Assembly (NCBI RefSeq): GCF_014596745.1
Contig: NZ_JABTCF010000001.1
Coordinates: 248,001 to 312,000 of the forward strand
Length of the DNA: 64,000 bases
Direction of reading: 5' to 3'
DNA from: Maribacter aquimaris
GTDB taxonomy: Bacteria; Bacteroidota; Bacteroidia; Flavobacteriales; Flavobacteriaceae
Below are positions 1-9,694 of the stretch, one piece after another. The position numbers and the translations under genes were made by a program. Below the pieces are notes generated by a model, which was not told the DNA's origin, ran no database searches, and saw only the letters and a program-made list of their open reading frames with translations. Each line of letters opens with the position of its first letter. The first letter of the stretch is position 1.

Positions 1-48
1 CAAATAGTATTTGAAATCCTGTCTATCAAGATTACTTGGTATGCTTTA

Positions 49-1425
49 CTACCAACCGTCCAATACGCATTGCATGGTATACGGTTCTTTTTCCGACAGG
101 GGTAATTCTTCCAATTGATCACCTAGATAATTACCACTGGCGAAGCCCGTGGTGTTCTTAAAACGGTACGACCAACAGTATCTAAGATTGGTATATTCCT
201 CGGAATAGGTAACCAGATTATCGACCAATACGGCATTATCAAAATCAGAGAACGCCAAAAAGTACCCGAGGAACTTATTGCGTCGTACGTCGGCATCCGA
301 ACTTTTATACATGTACATGCCACAATTGTTCATCACATTGTCATGTACGAACGTAATTCTGTTATGACCCTTATCGCCACCGTGGGAGTATTGGATATAC
401 CCCAAACGACCGTTGGCGGATCCACTGAGCATGGTCACCGTATTCCGGGCGATAATGTTATGGGTCTTATGCCAGCTAACGATAGGTCCGTCAGTATATT
501 CACTGCCATCACCTTGTTCCATCACATTATCAAGAATATAGACGTTCTCTCCCGTGGCATTGACAATATCACCACCCGAATTGTGATGGAAATAATTGTC
601 CTGTATCAAAATATCCTCGTCCACACGACCCGGGCCTTCGATATCAATCCCAAATTGTGGCGAAGTACCTTTTATATGATGGATTTCATTGTCCTTTATT
701 TCAATACGGACACCGCCAACAATGGATATTCCTTGACGTCTGTTGTTATAAATGTTGTTATCGACAAAAGTAACATCGTTGGAGTCGAGTACCAGTGAAC
801 CATCCCCCGTGAGACTATGTATTTCCATGTTTTGGATCAAGACATTGTTATTGCCCCAAACGCAGATACCGTGTCCTTCATCATGGGCGGTCTTACCATC
901 CTCGCGTGGGGTAAAAATATGGGTATCGCGTTCCCCTTTGATGACCCCATCACGTACGATGATATTATCGCCATTTAAGCGCAAGACACAGTAGTTCCAT
1001 TTATCATTGGTGTCGATGGTCAATACGGCACCTTCACTGAAAACGAATTCCGTATTCCCGAAAATATCAATACCCCCATAATATATATCATTGATATCCT
1101 CACCCACCAAATATTCACCGGCAGGCAATACCACCCGGGTGTAACCTTCGTCATGGGCCCAATCAATAGCCTCTTGTAGATTGGTAGTGGTCTTGGCCGC
1201 ATCGGTATTCGTATTCGGGATATCCCACCGGTCCAATTCGATCGTATATTCATTGACTGTCGGTATTTGAGGCAATTGGGCACTAAAAATCCGAATAGGC
1301 AAGCCTTCAGCATCCAAATCCTCCTGATCGGGAGTACTTGTTCCGTTTGCATCGGAATCATCATGGCTGCAAGAAGTATTAAAAATAAGGACAAAAATCA
1401 GTAGATAGTAAGAAAGGTGCTTCAT
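49..1425 (-). CDS. right-handed beta-helix lipoprotein
   Basis: 458-residue surface or periplasmic lipoprotein. The chosen ATG (position 1425) gives a signal peptide ending in a lipobox with the acylated Cys at residue 19; an upstream in-frame start at 1482 would put 19 extra residues before the signal and is unlikely. After an acidic linker comes a pectate-lyase-like N-terminal cap (LPAGEYLVGE) and then repeating coils rich in N-x-I/V and asparagine ladders (DNxI, NNNVLIQN, DNxIYNN), the signature of a single-stranded right-handed parallel beta-helix. This fold is usual for polysaccharide lyases, glycosidases and epimerases, so a carbohydrate substrate is a reasonable inference. No catalytic residues can be assigned. 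It stands alone, without SusC/SusD genes. Confidence 0.8.
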   Translation of the reverse strand: MKHLSYYLLIFVLIFNTSCSHDDSDANGTSTPDQEDLDAEGLPIRIFSAQLPQIPTVNEYTIELDRWDIPNTNTDAAKTTTNLQEAIDWAHDEGYTRVVLPAGEYLVGEDINDIYYGGIDIFGNTEFVFSEGAVLTIDTNDKWNYCVLRLNGDNIIVRDGVIKGERDTHIFTPREDGKTAHDEGHGICVWGNNNVLIQNMEIHSLTGDGSLVLDSNDVTFVDNNIYNNRRQGISIVGGVRIEIKDNEIHHIKGTSPQFGIDIEGPGRVDEDILIQDNYFHHNSGGDIVNATGENVYILDNVMEQGDGSEYTDGPIVSWHKTHNIIARNTVTMLSGSANGRLGYIQYSHGGDKGHNRITFVHDNVMNNCGMYMYKSSDADVRRNKFLGYFLAFSDFDNAVLVDNLVTYSEEYTNLRYCWSYRFKNTTGFASGNYLGDQLEELPLSEKEPYTMQCVLDGW

Positions 1426-1786
1426 GGGAATACTATAATCAAGGTTAAACGGAAACAACATCCATAAATCAATTTGTAACATGTCTGGATAAAGGTTGTA
1501 GCCATTATTTTAGAAACGTTTGCCTTATGAGTATAGTGTGAAAGATGGTATTTTTTCGATTAGATGCACCCTCAGGAAGACCCCCCGCTTCATTTAAGTT
1601 GACTATTTACCGCTATAAACGATAAGAACCCTGCTCTTGACACGCGCTTTGCCCATAATAATTAAAGTAAGTATCGGATGCGGTAAAACGATGTAACCGT
1701 CTAGCATAAAATGGAATAGCTTTAAAATAACAGTAGATAACCCCAGTGGCTAGACATAATTAATTGAAAAGAAACCAATTAAAATA
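1426..1786. other. intergenic, no gene seen
   Basis: Leader region of the beta-helix lipoprotein on the minus strand and upstream region of the cold-shock gene on the plus strand. I see no coding frame or strong hairpin. A short CCAGTGGCTAG near 1743 resembles the loop of the structured repeats described at 46.8 and 60-61 kb but lacks their arms. Confidence 0.4.
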
Positions 1787-1816
1787 TTGTCCGTCGGAAA
1801 AATGGCACCATCTTTG
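1787..1816 (+). promoter_or_regulatory. probable promoter of the cold-shock gene
   Basis: TTG at 1787-1789, 19 bp, then CATCTTTG at 1809-1816, a one-mismatch match to the Bacteroidetes -7 box TAnnTTTG. It lies 37 bp before the cold-shock ATG, leaving a short AT-rich 5' leader. Confidence 0.55.
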
Positions 1817-1852
1817 CAAACAATAAATTATAATAAATTAAATTACATTACA

Positions 1853-2044
1853 ATGAGTAAAGGAACAGTAAAATTTTTCAACGACACAAAAGGTTTTGGA
1901 TTCATAACTGAAGAAGGAGTTGAAAAAGACCACTTTGTACACGTTTCAGGATTAGTAGACGAGATTCGTGAAGGCGACGAAGTTGAATTTGACCTTCAAG
2001 AAGGAAACAAAGGATTAAATGCAGTGAACGTAAAAGTTATCTAA
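1853..2044 (+). CDS. cold-shock protein (CspA family)
   Basis: 63-residue single cold-shock domain, the normal length of bacterial Csp proteins, which bind single-stranded nucleic acid and melt RNA structure. RNP1 (KGFGFI, residues 13-18) is intact; RNP2 reads HFVHVS (27-32), a slight variant of the usual V/IFVHxS. The ATG at 1853 is chosen because the family begins MxxGTVKFFN; a longer frame from 1787 starts with TTG and adds 22 non-conserved residues. Monocistronic: own promoter upstream and a strong terminator directly downstream. Confidence 0.95.
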   Translation: MSKGTVKFFNDTKGFGFITEEGVEKDHFVHVSGLVDEIREGDEVEFDLQEGNKGLNAVNVKVI

Positions 2045-2065
2045 CATATACTTCAAGTTTCAAGA

Positions 2066-2097
2066 AGCCCTGACGGTAACCGTTAGGGCTTTTTTTA
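2066..2097 (+). terminator. intrinsic terminator after cold-shock gene
   Basis: Stem AGCCCTGACGG / CCGTTAGGGCT with loop TAA, followed by seven T. The same stem design recurs at 62641-62677. Confidence 0.9.
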
Positions 2098-2209
2098 TAC
2101 CCCATTTCCAAAGGTCATGATACAGTATCACTTATGATACCTCCCAAGGTTTGAGAGAGGACCAGTATGTATGGAATAATCATTTATCTTTATTCCATAA
2201 TAGGATATC

Positions 2210-2632
2210 ATGACAATCACAGATTTCACCACACGCCTTATTGTTGCCTTATTGGCCGGATTAGCCATTGGATTTGAACGACAGTGGCATCATAAAACCG
2301 CAGGTTTAAAAACAAATATGCTCGTTGCTACCGGAGCGGCCATTTTTGTTTTATTATCCTTTTTATTGAAAGCGGATGAAGCAACCATCGATGTGTCAAG
2401 AATTATTGCACAAGTCGTTACCGGTGTCGGATTTTTGGGAGCAGGCATTATTTTCAGGGAAGGGGCCAACGTTCATGGGTTGGGTTCTGCGGCGACCATT
2501 TGGTGTAGTGCCGCCATAGGCTGCATCGCTGCTGCTGGTTTTTTTGTGGAAACCTTGATCTGTACGGCACTTATAGTTCTTATCAATTCCTTTTTGCAAC
2601 CATTGGATAATTGGTTGAAAAAACGAAAGTGA
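2210..2632 (+). CDS. MgtC/SapB family membrane protein
   Basis: 140-residue integral membrane protein with the hallmark MgtC N-terminal signatures: GLAIGFERQ in helix 1, AGLKTNMLVATGAA in helix 2, and the conserved VTGVGFLGAGIIF followed by a GLxSAATIW segment. It consists only of the about 4-5-helix membrane domain and lacks the C-terminal ACT-like cytoplasmic domain found in longer members. Family members are linked to magnesium limitation, acid tolerance and regulation of membrane potential; the role here is not evident from context. Monocistronic between the cold-shock gene and the convergent metal-efflux operon. Confidence 0.9.
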   Translation: MTITDFTTRLIVALLAGLAIGFERQWHHKTAGLKTNMLVATGAAIFVLLSFLLKADEATIDVSRIIAQVVTGVGFLGAGIIFREGANVHGLGSAATIWCSAAIGCIAAAGFFVETLICTALIVLINSFLQPLDNWLKKRK

Positions 2633-2758
2633 AAAATATTTAAGCTACGGATATAGTTTCTTTTGGTTGGTTGTATTCGCTCCAACAACTTAGTAAATCC
2701 ATTGCCACGAATTGAGCCCTACTTAAAATCAATTTCTTCATTATTTAGCATTTTATGA

Positions 2759-4534
2759 TTATTCTATTATTTGTTTTACTTCACCACAGGTAAGCATCGC
2801 ATCCCCAAAATAGGGGTTGACTACTTCTTTATTCTTACTCAACCAATACGCTCCTTTATTCGTATCTGCCATGGGACAGAATTCCACGTATACCTGTTCA
2901 TTGACACCAAATAACTGGAGTGCATTAATCAAGTGGGACGAAAGATGTTTAAAATGATTTCTTTGTTCCGAAATGTCCGTTGAATTTAGAATTAAAGTTG
3001 CAGATGTCCTTATTTCATTTGCCAATGACATCCAATGATTATGTGCCTCTTTAACCGTTACTAGTTTCATATCTACCAAAGATAGATTATGCAATACCCT
3101 TTTTGATTCTGACTGCACTATTTTGGAATCATCTCTGGCCAAAGCATTCGCCATTTTTAAATAAGCACCATAAACCTCTTTCAACTGATTTTGAAATTCC
3201 TTTGATACACTTACTCTTTCATTCATATTGAAATGTCCGCCCTTCTTGTTTACCACAGCGGTACCTCCCATACCAAGATGTTCCCCATGGACCGTCTTGA
3301 CTTTACCCCCTTCTTTGTTCATCATGGATTTTTTACCTTGTAATTGTGCTGCCGCATCAACGGTAAATGCTCCATTGGTTACTATTTCATCGCCATTGTC
3401 CACCCCTTCCAATACTTCTTGATTATTCCCGATTTGTTTGCCCAATGAAATTTCACGCATCTCAAAAACAGGTTGGGTCGAATTTTTCTTTAAATATACC
3501 ACAGAACGTTCCCCTGTCCATAAAACAGCCGAGGATGGAATTATCATTGACTGTCCTATACTTGAGGTGATACCCTTGATTTTTCCCTCAACAAACATTC
3601 CTGGCTTTAAGGCTCCGTCTTTATTGCGAAGTACCACCCGTAATTTTATGGTTCTTGTTCTGGTATCTAAAACAGGATCAATAAAATCCACTTTCCCTTT
3701 AAATGTCGTATTGCCGTATGCATTTGTGGTTATGGAAATTTCTTGTCCTTTTTTAAACTGGTCGATTTGATTTTCATAGACATCAAAATGTGCCCAAACG
3801 GTGTTCAGGTTTGTGATTTTAAGCAAGGGTTGACCTTGCTTTATATAATCACCTTGTTCGACTAATTTTTCCGTAACTGTTCCTGAAACCGTTGCATATA
3901 CAGGAAAGTTTTCTTTTACCTTACCTGTTTTTCCAATTTGGTCGATCTCACTTTCAGACAATTTCCATAGCTTTAGTTTATTGCGTACCGCATTGTACAA
4001 TTCGGGTTGCGATTCCCGTAAAGATGCCGCTGTAATCAATTCTTGTTGGGCGGCATACAATTCTGGGGAATAGATCGTTGCCAGTAATTGTCCTTTGCGA
4101 ACTTCTTCACCTTTAAAATTCACATTAAGGCGTTCTATCCTTCCTGAAAAATAACTGACTTGAACAGCATTAGCCTCCTCATTTTCAACAATCTTTCCGG
4201 ACAGTTTTATTGTATTGTCCATTGCGTTACCATTCCCGACAATTGACGTTTGAATGTTTGCCAATGCCATGGCATTCTCAGTTAACCTAAATTGATCTGC
4301 CAATAATCCTTCTGAATCACCCGATGCAAGAATCAGATCCATGCCACAAATAGGACATTGCCCGGGTTCTGGTTGCATAATCTGAGGATGCATGGAACAT
4401 GTCCACATTTGATCGGTTTCGGTTACCCTATCGTGATCATGCTTTATTTCATTCGTTGATGAACTGCTAAAGAGCAGCCATCCTAAAAAGAATCCTGCCC
4501 CCAATATCCCAATATATATGATATATTTTTTCAT
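2759..4534 (-). CDS. cusB: heavy-metal efflux RND periplasmic adaptor (CusB-type)
   Basis: 591-residue membrane-fusion protein that should connect the CusA-type pump to its outer-membrane channel. N-terminal anchor, then a Cys-rich heavy-metal-binding domain at about residues 43-69 (MWTCSMHPQI ... CPICGMDL), then the HlyD-like lipoyl, alpha-hairpin and beta-barrel domains. The last about 150 residues (from VSKEFQNQL) form a DUF3347 domain with EFCPMA and MLTCG, likely extra copper or silver ligands. Third gene after the pump in the operon, 3 bp after the TolC-type gene. The family exports Cu(I)/Ag(I); the metal here is inferred from the His/Met/Cys-rich modules. Confidence 0.92.
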   Translation of the reverse strand: MKKYIIYIGILGAGFFLGWLLFSSSSTNEIKHDHDRVTETDQMWTCSMHPQIMQPEPGQCPICGMDLILASGDSEGLLADQFRLTENAMALANIQTSIVGNGNAMDNTIKLSGKIVENEEANAVQVSYFSGRIERLNVNFKGEEVRKGQLLATIYSPELYAAQQELITAASLRESQPELYNAVRNKLKLWKLSESEIDQIGKTGKVKENFPVYATVSGTVTEKLVEQGDYIKQGQPLLKITNLNTVWAHFDVYENQIDQFKKGQEISITTNAYGNTTFKGKVDFIDPVLDTRTRTIKLRVVLRNKDGALKPGMFVEGKIKGITSSIGQSMIIPSSAVLWTGERSVVYLKKNSTQPVFEMREISLGKQIGNNQEVLEGVDNGDEIVTNGAFTVDAAAQLQGKKSMMNKEGGKVKTVHGEHLGMGGTAVVNKKGGHFNMNERVSVSKEFQNQLKEVYGAYLKMANALARDDSKIVQSESKRVLHNLSLVDMKLVTVKEAHNHWMSLANEIRTSATLILNSTDISEQRNHFKHLSSHLINALQLFGVNEQVYVEFCPMADTNKGAYWLSKNKEVVNPYFGDAMLTCGEVKQIIE

Positions 4535-4537
4535 GGT

Positions 4538-5755
4538 TTAATTACTTAAATAATTTATGATTGTTGTTTGAACATAATAATTCCTAATAGATTCAATTTG
4601 GTTCATTTGAAACTTCAATTGCAATTCCTGGATATCCAATACATCATTGAAATCTATCGTACCCGTTTCATAGTTCTTAATTAAAATAGATTCCGCATTT
4701 TTGGCTTGCTTTAAGTTCTTTGCTTGTGTCACATAACTTATCCGTGCTGAAATCCTTTCGTTTAGCGCTTTATCCAATAGCGTTTGCAGCACATTTAAGC
4801 GTTCTTGCTTTTGCGCTACGATTTCCTGTTTTTTCCACTCGTTTTGTTTGGTTTTGGATTTGAATTTTTTATTGAAAATCGGTATTGACAAGAAAACCAT
4901 TGGCATAATGATATCCTTTCCGTTATCACTAAAATCCATAGCCGGTCGCTCGTTTACATTAATATAATCCAATCCAAAACCAATCATTGGACTGCTTTCA
5001 TTTTGATTTAATAATTCTGATTGTGTTACAGATTGATAGAGTTTATCGTATTTCAACAATTCAGGGTGCAATGCCAAATTTTCGATAGCGGATTCAAAAT
5101 CCTTCGAAGGGATATCCAATTCATCGACTACCTGAACAGCCCTAGCTTTTTCCCTATTTAAAAGATTGTTGAAAGCGGTTTGTTCGGCAAGAAATTGTTG
5201 ACCAAGAACATCCGATAATTGTTGCATTTCATTTTGACGCATTTGCAAACGCAAAACATCGACGGCCGAAGCCTTACCAACTTCGACAGATGTTAATGCC
5301 AATGTTTCGTACGTTTCAAGTAGTTTGATGTTTTCGGTCAAAACGGCTTGTTTTGCCTTATTTGCGTATAAATTATAGTACGATTGTGAAACCGAGGCTA
5401 TTAATTTTCTTTTCGCTAAAACGATTTCCTCATATTGCACGTCGGCCAAAGAAGCCACATAATTTTCCCTTGCGGTAATATTGCCGAACCAGGGCAACAT
5501 TTGTTTCGCCGATATTTTATAGCGTTGCGCCCCAGTACGTGTCTCCGGCTCACTTATAAAGTAACCCACATTAAATTCTGTATTTGGCAGGGTGTTCACT
5601 TCATTCTCTTTTTCGGTGGCAATCTTATATTGCAATTCAAACTTTTGGATCTGCGGACTATTGGTCAACGCCTCATCTATAAGTGTTTCCAATTGCTGTG
5701 CACTTGAAAAACCATAGGACATGAGTCCTACACCTAATAAAATAATTCTTCTCAT
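4538..5755 (-). CDS. TolC-family outer-membrane efflux protein (CusC/CzcC-type)
   Basis: 405-residue outer-membrane channel component. Sec signal peptide (about residues 1-19, ending SSA), then two repeats of long amphipathic helices typical of the outer-membrane efflux protein family (many Q/E/K-rich heptads). The start ATG overlaps the cusA stop by one base (TAATG) and its stop is 3 bp before cusB, so the three pump genes are translationally linked. Slightly shorter than E. coli CusC/TolC, as is usual for Bacteroidetes CzcC-type proteins. Confidence 0.9.
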   Translation of the reverse strand: MRRIILLGVGLMSYGFSSAQQLETLIDEALTNSPQIQKFELQYKIATEKENEVNTLPNTEFNVGYFISEPETRTGAQRYKISAKQMLPWFGNITARENYVASLADVQYEEIVLAKRKLIASVSQSYYNLYANKAKQAVLTENIKLLETYETLALTSVEVGKASAVDVLRLQMRQNEMQQLSDVLGQQFLAEQTAFNNLLNREKARAVQVVDELDIPSKDFESAIENLALHPELLKYDKLYQSVTQSELLNQNESSPMIGFGLDYINVNERPAMDFSDNGKDIIMPMVFLSIPIFNKKFKSKTKQNEWKKQEIVAQKQERLNVLQTLLDKALNERISARISYVTQAKNLKQAKNAESILIKNYETGTIDFNDVLDIQELQLKFQMNQIESIRNYYVQTTIINYLSN

Positions 5756-8700
5756 TATATTGTTTTTTTAAGTTGCAACTCTTGTTTCCAACTAAATAAA
5801 ACCGGAACTACAAATAATGTAATCAATGCGATCAACATTCCGCCAAAACTTGGAATTGCCATAGGAATCATAATATCACTTCCACGCCCTGTTGAAGTTA
5901 ATACAGGCAATAATGCCAAAATCGTGGTTGCTGTTGTCATAAGACAAGGGCGAATACGTTTTTCTCCCGCCTCTACGATCGAATCCTTAATTTCTTTTAT
6001 GTTTTTAGGTGTATTTCTACCAAAAGTCTGTGTTAAATAAGTTGCCATTATAACGCCGTCATCAGTTGCAATACCAAATAGGGCAATAAACCCGACCCAA
6101 ACCGCAACACTTAAATTAATGGGATGTATTTGGAATAGGTTTCGCAGGTTATCCCCAAATAAATTGAAATTTAGAAACCAACCCTGACCATAGCACCAAA
6201 TCATTATAAAGCCACCGGCAAAGGCTACTGCTATCCCGGTAAACACCATAAGTGATGTGGCTATGGAACGGAATTGGAAATAGAGGATCAAAAATATGAT
6301 GGCTAAAGCCAAAGGTACGACCACGGATAATGTCTTTTCTGCCCGTAATTGACTCTCATAGGTACCCGTGAACTTGTAACTGATTCCCTTGGGTACTGTT
6401 AATTCCCCGGAATCTATTTTCTGTTGAATCAAGATTTGTGCATTCTCAACTACATTCACTTCTGCAAAACCTTTCAACTTATCGAATAGGACGTAACCTA
6501 CCAAAAAAGTGTCTTCACTTTTAATTACCTGTGGACCCTTTTCATACCTTATGGTTGCCAATTCACTTAATGGTACCGGACTGCCTTTCCCAACGGGAAT
6601 ATAGATTTGCTTTAAATCCGTTGGATTGGTCCTTAATTCCCTTGGATAACGTACCCGCACCCCATAGCGTTCCCTACCTTCGACAGTTTGTGTCAATACC
6701 ATTCCGCCAACAGCTACTTTCAATACATCTTGTACATCCTGTACCGTAATACCATAACGAGCCAATCTATCCCTATCAATGTCAATCAACACATACGGTT
6801 TACCTACAATACGGTCAGCAAATACAGCTTCTTGTTTTACACCTTCGACCTGTTTGAGGATATTTTCCAATTGAACACCAAAAGCTTCTATTTGATTTAA
6901 ATCTTGACCTTTTACCTTTATTCCCATGGGTGCGCGCATTCCTGTTTGAAGCATCACCAGTCTGGTTTCTATGGGCTGCAACTTGGGAGCAGAGGTAACG
7001 CCTGGTAATTTGGTGACACGTATGATTTCGTCCCAAATATCATCCGGCGATTTAATCTCCGGTCGCCAATTGCGGTAGAATTCCCCATCATTGTCAGGGA
7101 TCAGTTGTGTATTTCTAACATTGAGCATCATCGAATTAATTACCGTTTTGTTCTCGACAGAGCCTGTACTGAGCGTAGTCGAAGTGCTCGAACCGACAGC
7201 TATATTTTCGTTTTGGATCAATCGACCGTCTTTCATTACGAATAAACCATCATCGGTTTTATACCGTTGGCGTTCCCCATCTTCATTCAGCATATATTCA
7301 GGTTTATACTGAATAATATTCTCATACATCGAAAGAGGTGCGGGATCCAAAGCCGATTCTGTTCTTCCCGCTTTTCCTACAACGGTTTCAATCTCAGGAA
7401 TGGTGGCTACGGCCATATCCAATTGCTTTAAAACACGTTTATTTTCTTCAACACCGGCATGGGGCATAGAGGTCGGCATCAATAAAAATGAGCCTTCATT
7501 CAACGAGGGCATAAACTCTTTACCCATATTCCCCATTATGAGAAACCCGGCAATAACGATAACTATCGGTATGGATAGGAACAAGGCTTTATGATCTAAA
7601 CACCATCTTAAAATGCGTGTGTAATACCTTCGGAACAACGTAAATACGCCCAATAACCCAAAACAAACGATACTTACGAACATAAGATTCCAAAAGATAC
7701 TTTTTTCTATTCCCAACGGTCTCCAATATTCCGCCAATAAAATGATAATCGCGAATACCGAAATGATGATATTACACTGGTTTGCCCATTTTTCAGTTAC
7801 TTTTTCTTGAAGTTTCAATATTCCTACAACGCCAAAGGCAATTAAGGTAAATCCTAACCAATGGCCATATAAAACAACGGTTAGTCCCAATAGAATTAGA
7901 ATACCATATAGCATATAATTAATAGACTTTCTTAAAGGTTTCCTTCTAAATAAAAATGCCGCAAAAGGTGGAATTAAAAACAAGGCCACAATAATTGATG
8001 CTGTTAAGGCAAAGGTTTTTGTGAAGGCCAGAGGCCTAAACAATTTCCCTTCCGAACCAATCATCGTAAAAACAGGAATAAAGCTAATTATAGTTGTCAT
8101 TACCGCTGTAACTATAGCACTAGATACTTCTGCGGTTGCGTTGTAGACAATTTCATTAATTGAAAGTTTGTTCTTCGCAGCAGCATGAAGAACCCCTTTT
8201 ATGGGTTCTACTTCGTTGGTTCCTTGCCCTGATGGCTCCATGTGCTCATTTTCATCGAGATGTCGAACAATATTTTCGGAAAGAATAACCCCTACATCGA
8301 CCATTGTACCAATCGCAATCGCAATTCCGGAAAGGGCCACGATATTGGCATCAACGCCAAAGAACTTCATAGCTATAAACACCATTAAAACGGCAACCGG
8401 CAACAAGCCCGATATTAATATGGAGGCTCGAAGATTGAACACCATAATGATGATTACGAGGATGGTTATTAAAATCTCCAATGTTAAAGCTTCATTCAGT
8501 GTTCCCAACGTTTCCTGAATGAGTTCGGTTCTGTCATAAAAAGGAACAATCGTAACCTGTGAGGTCCTACCATCTGCAAGGACTTTAGAAGGTAATCCCG
8601 CACTTAACTCCTTTATTTTTTCTTTTACATTATTGATGACTTCCAAAGGATTAGCACCATATCGGGCAATCACAACAGCCCCAACAACCTCCGCACCTTC

Positions 8701-9585
8701 TTTATCCAATACTCCCCTTCGTACTGCAGGTCCCAAGGATACTTTCCCTAAATCTTTTATGCGTATTGAGGTATGGTCCTCAGAAGTGACCACTGCATTC
8801 TCGATATCCGATATCGATTTTACATAGCCCAGACCACGCACTAAATATTCCACTTGATTGATTTCCAACGTTTGTGCCCCAATATCCTTATTGCTTTCCT
8901 TAACGGCTTTTACCACCTGGTTTAAGCCTATGTTGTATTGTCGCATCAATTCCGGATTGACATCGACTTGATATTCCTTAACATAACCACCGATAGATGC
9001 CACCTCGGACACCCCACTCGCAGCCGATAAGGCATATTTTACATAGTAATCCTGAATACTGCGCAATTCGTGCAAATCCCATCCACCGGTAACATTTCCG
9101 TTTTCATCACGACCTTCAAGCGTGTACCAAAATATTTGCCCTAAACCTGTGGCATCTGGTCCCAAAGCGGGATTAACCCCTTCGGGTAGCAACCCACTTG
9201 GTAAGGAGTTCAGTTTTTCGAGAATACGACTACGACTCCAGTAAAATTCTATATCCTCTTCAAAAATGACGTAGATACTTGAAAAACCGAACATAGAGGA
9301 GCTACGAATGGTCTTTACCCCAGGAATACCCAATAGGGAGGTAGTTAAGGGATATGTAATCTGGTCTTCAATATCCTGAGGGGAACCACCGTCCCATTTG
9401 GTAAAAACGATTTGTTGGTTTTCGCCTATATCCGGAATGGCATCTACGGCTACTGGATTCCTTGGCAAAATTCCCGTATCCCAATTGAAAGGGGAATTAA
9501 CAGTTCCCCACCCAAAAAAAAGGAGAAGTAGCAGCACAGCTACTAGTTTGTTTTCTATTAGAAATTTGATGCTTTTATTTAGCAT
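5755..9585 (-). CDS. cusA: CusA/CzcA-family heavy-metal efflux RND pump
   Basis: 1276-residue inner-membrane proton-driven metal exporter. The two RND membrane halves are recognisable: helix-4 motif GIAIAIGTMVDVGVILSEN (about residue 415) with its proton-relay Asp, and helix-10 GIATDDGVIMATYL (about 1168), plus the N-terminal NPVAVDAIPDIGENQ signature. Long for the family because of an insertion between the halves that adds extra membrane segments, common in Bacteroidetes. Odd feature: residues about 798-812 (SSTSTTLSTGS) are encoded by an intergenic-type repeat (7153-7192) that also occurs outside genes in this window. 109 bp after the HYC_CC_PP gene in the same operon. Confidence 0.95.
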   Translation of the reverse strand: MLNKSIKFLIENKLVAVLLLLLFFGWGTVNSPFNWDTGILPRNPVAVDAIPDIGENQQIVFTKWDGGSPQDIEDQITYPLTTSLLGIPGVKTIRSSSMFGFSSIYVIFEEDIEFYWSRSRILEKLNSLPSGLLPEGVNPALGPDATGLGQIFWYTLEGRDENGNVTGGWDLHELRSIQDYYVKYALSAASGVSEVASIGGYVKEYQVDVNPELMRQYNIGLNQVVKAVKESNKDIGAQTLEINQVEYLVRGLGYVKSISDIENAVVTSEDHTSIRIKDLGKVSLGPAVRRGVLDKEGAEVVGAVVIARYGANPLEVINNVKEKIKELSAGLPSKVLADGRTSQVTIVPFYDRTELIQETLGTLNEALTLEILITILVIIIMVFNLRASILISGLLPVAVLMVFIAMKFFGVDANIVALSGIAIAIGTMVDVGVILSENIVRHLDENEHMEPSGQGTNEVEPIKGVLHAAAKNKLSINEIVYNATAEVSSAIVTAVMTTIISFIPVFTMIGSEGKLFRPLAFTKTFALTASIIVALFLIPPFAAFLFRRKPLRKSINYMLYGILILLGLTVVLYGHWLGFTLIAFGVVGILKLQEKVTEKWANQCNIIISVFAIIILLAEYWRPLGIEKSIFWNLMFVSIVCFGLLGVFTLFRRYYTRILRWCLDHKALFLSIPIVIVIAGFLIMGNMGKEFMPSLNEGSFLLMPTSMPHAGVEENKRVLKQLDMAVATIPEIETVVGKAGRTESALDPAPLSMYENIIQYKPEYMLNEDGERQRYKTDDGLFVMKDGRLIQNENIAVGSSTSTTLSTGSVENKTVINSMMLNVRNTQLIPDNDGEFYRNWRPEIKSPDDIWDEIIRVTKLPGVTSAPKLQPIETRLVMLQTGMRAPMGIKVKGQDLNQIEAFGVQLENILKQVEGVKQEAVFADRIVGKPYVLIDIDRDRLARYGITVQDVQDVLKVAVGGMVLTQTVEGRERYGVRVRYPRELRTNPTDLKQIYIPVGKGSPVPLSELATIRYEKGPQVIKSEDTFLVGYVLFDKLKGFAEVNVVENAQILIQQKIDSGELTVPKGISYKFTGTYESQLRAEKTLSVVVPLALAIIFLILYFQFRSIATSLMVFTGIAVAFAGGFIMIWCYGQGWFLNFNLFGDNLRNLFQIHPINLSVAVWVGFIALFGIATDDGVIMATYLTQTFGRNTPKNIKEIKDSIVEAGEKRIRPCLMTTATTILALLPVLTSTGRGSDIMIPMAIPSFGGMLIALITLFVVPVLFSWKQELQLKKTI
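7153..7192 (-). repeat. REP-like repeat inside cusA
   Basis: Plus-strand core AGCCTGTACTGAGCGTAGTC (7161-7180) nearly matches the intergenic copy AGCCTGTCCTGAGCGGAGTC at 46147-46166, and shares CTGAGCGnAGTCG with the reverse strand near 60805-60823. In cusA it is read in frame as a Ser/Thr-rich stretch, so it has been tolerated as a linker between periplasmic elements. Confidence 0.65.
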
Positions 9586-9694
9586 TGATCTTGATTGTTA
9601 AACAGTTGGACATTGGCGTTTGAAAAACACCGAATACAGCAAATCATCCTTTTGGCCATAAGCCATAGGACAACACAGGTCTATTGTTTAAAAA

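Noticed and set aside
343-798. 151-codon plus-strand frame
   Set aside because: Lies opposite the beta-helix lipoprotein, whose signal peptide and repeat pattern fix the coding strand.
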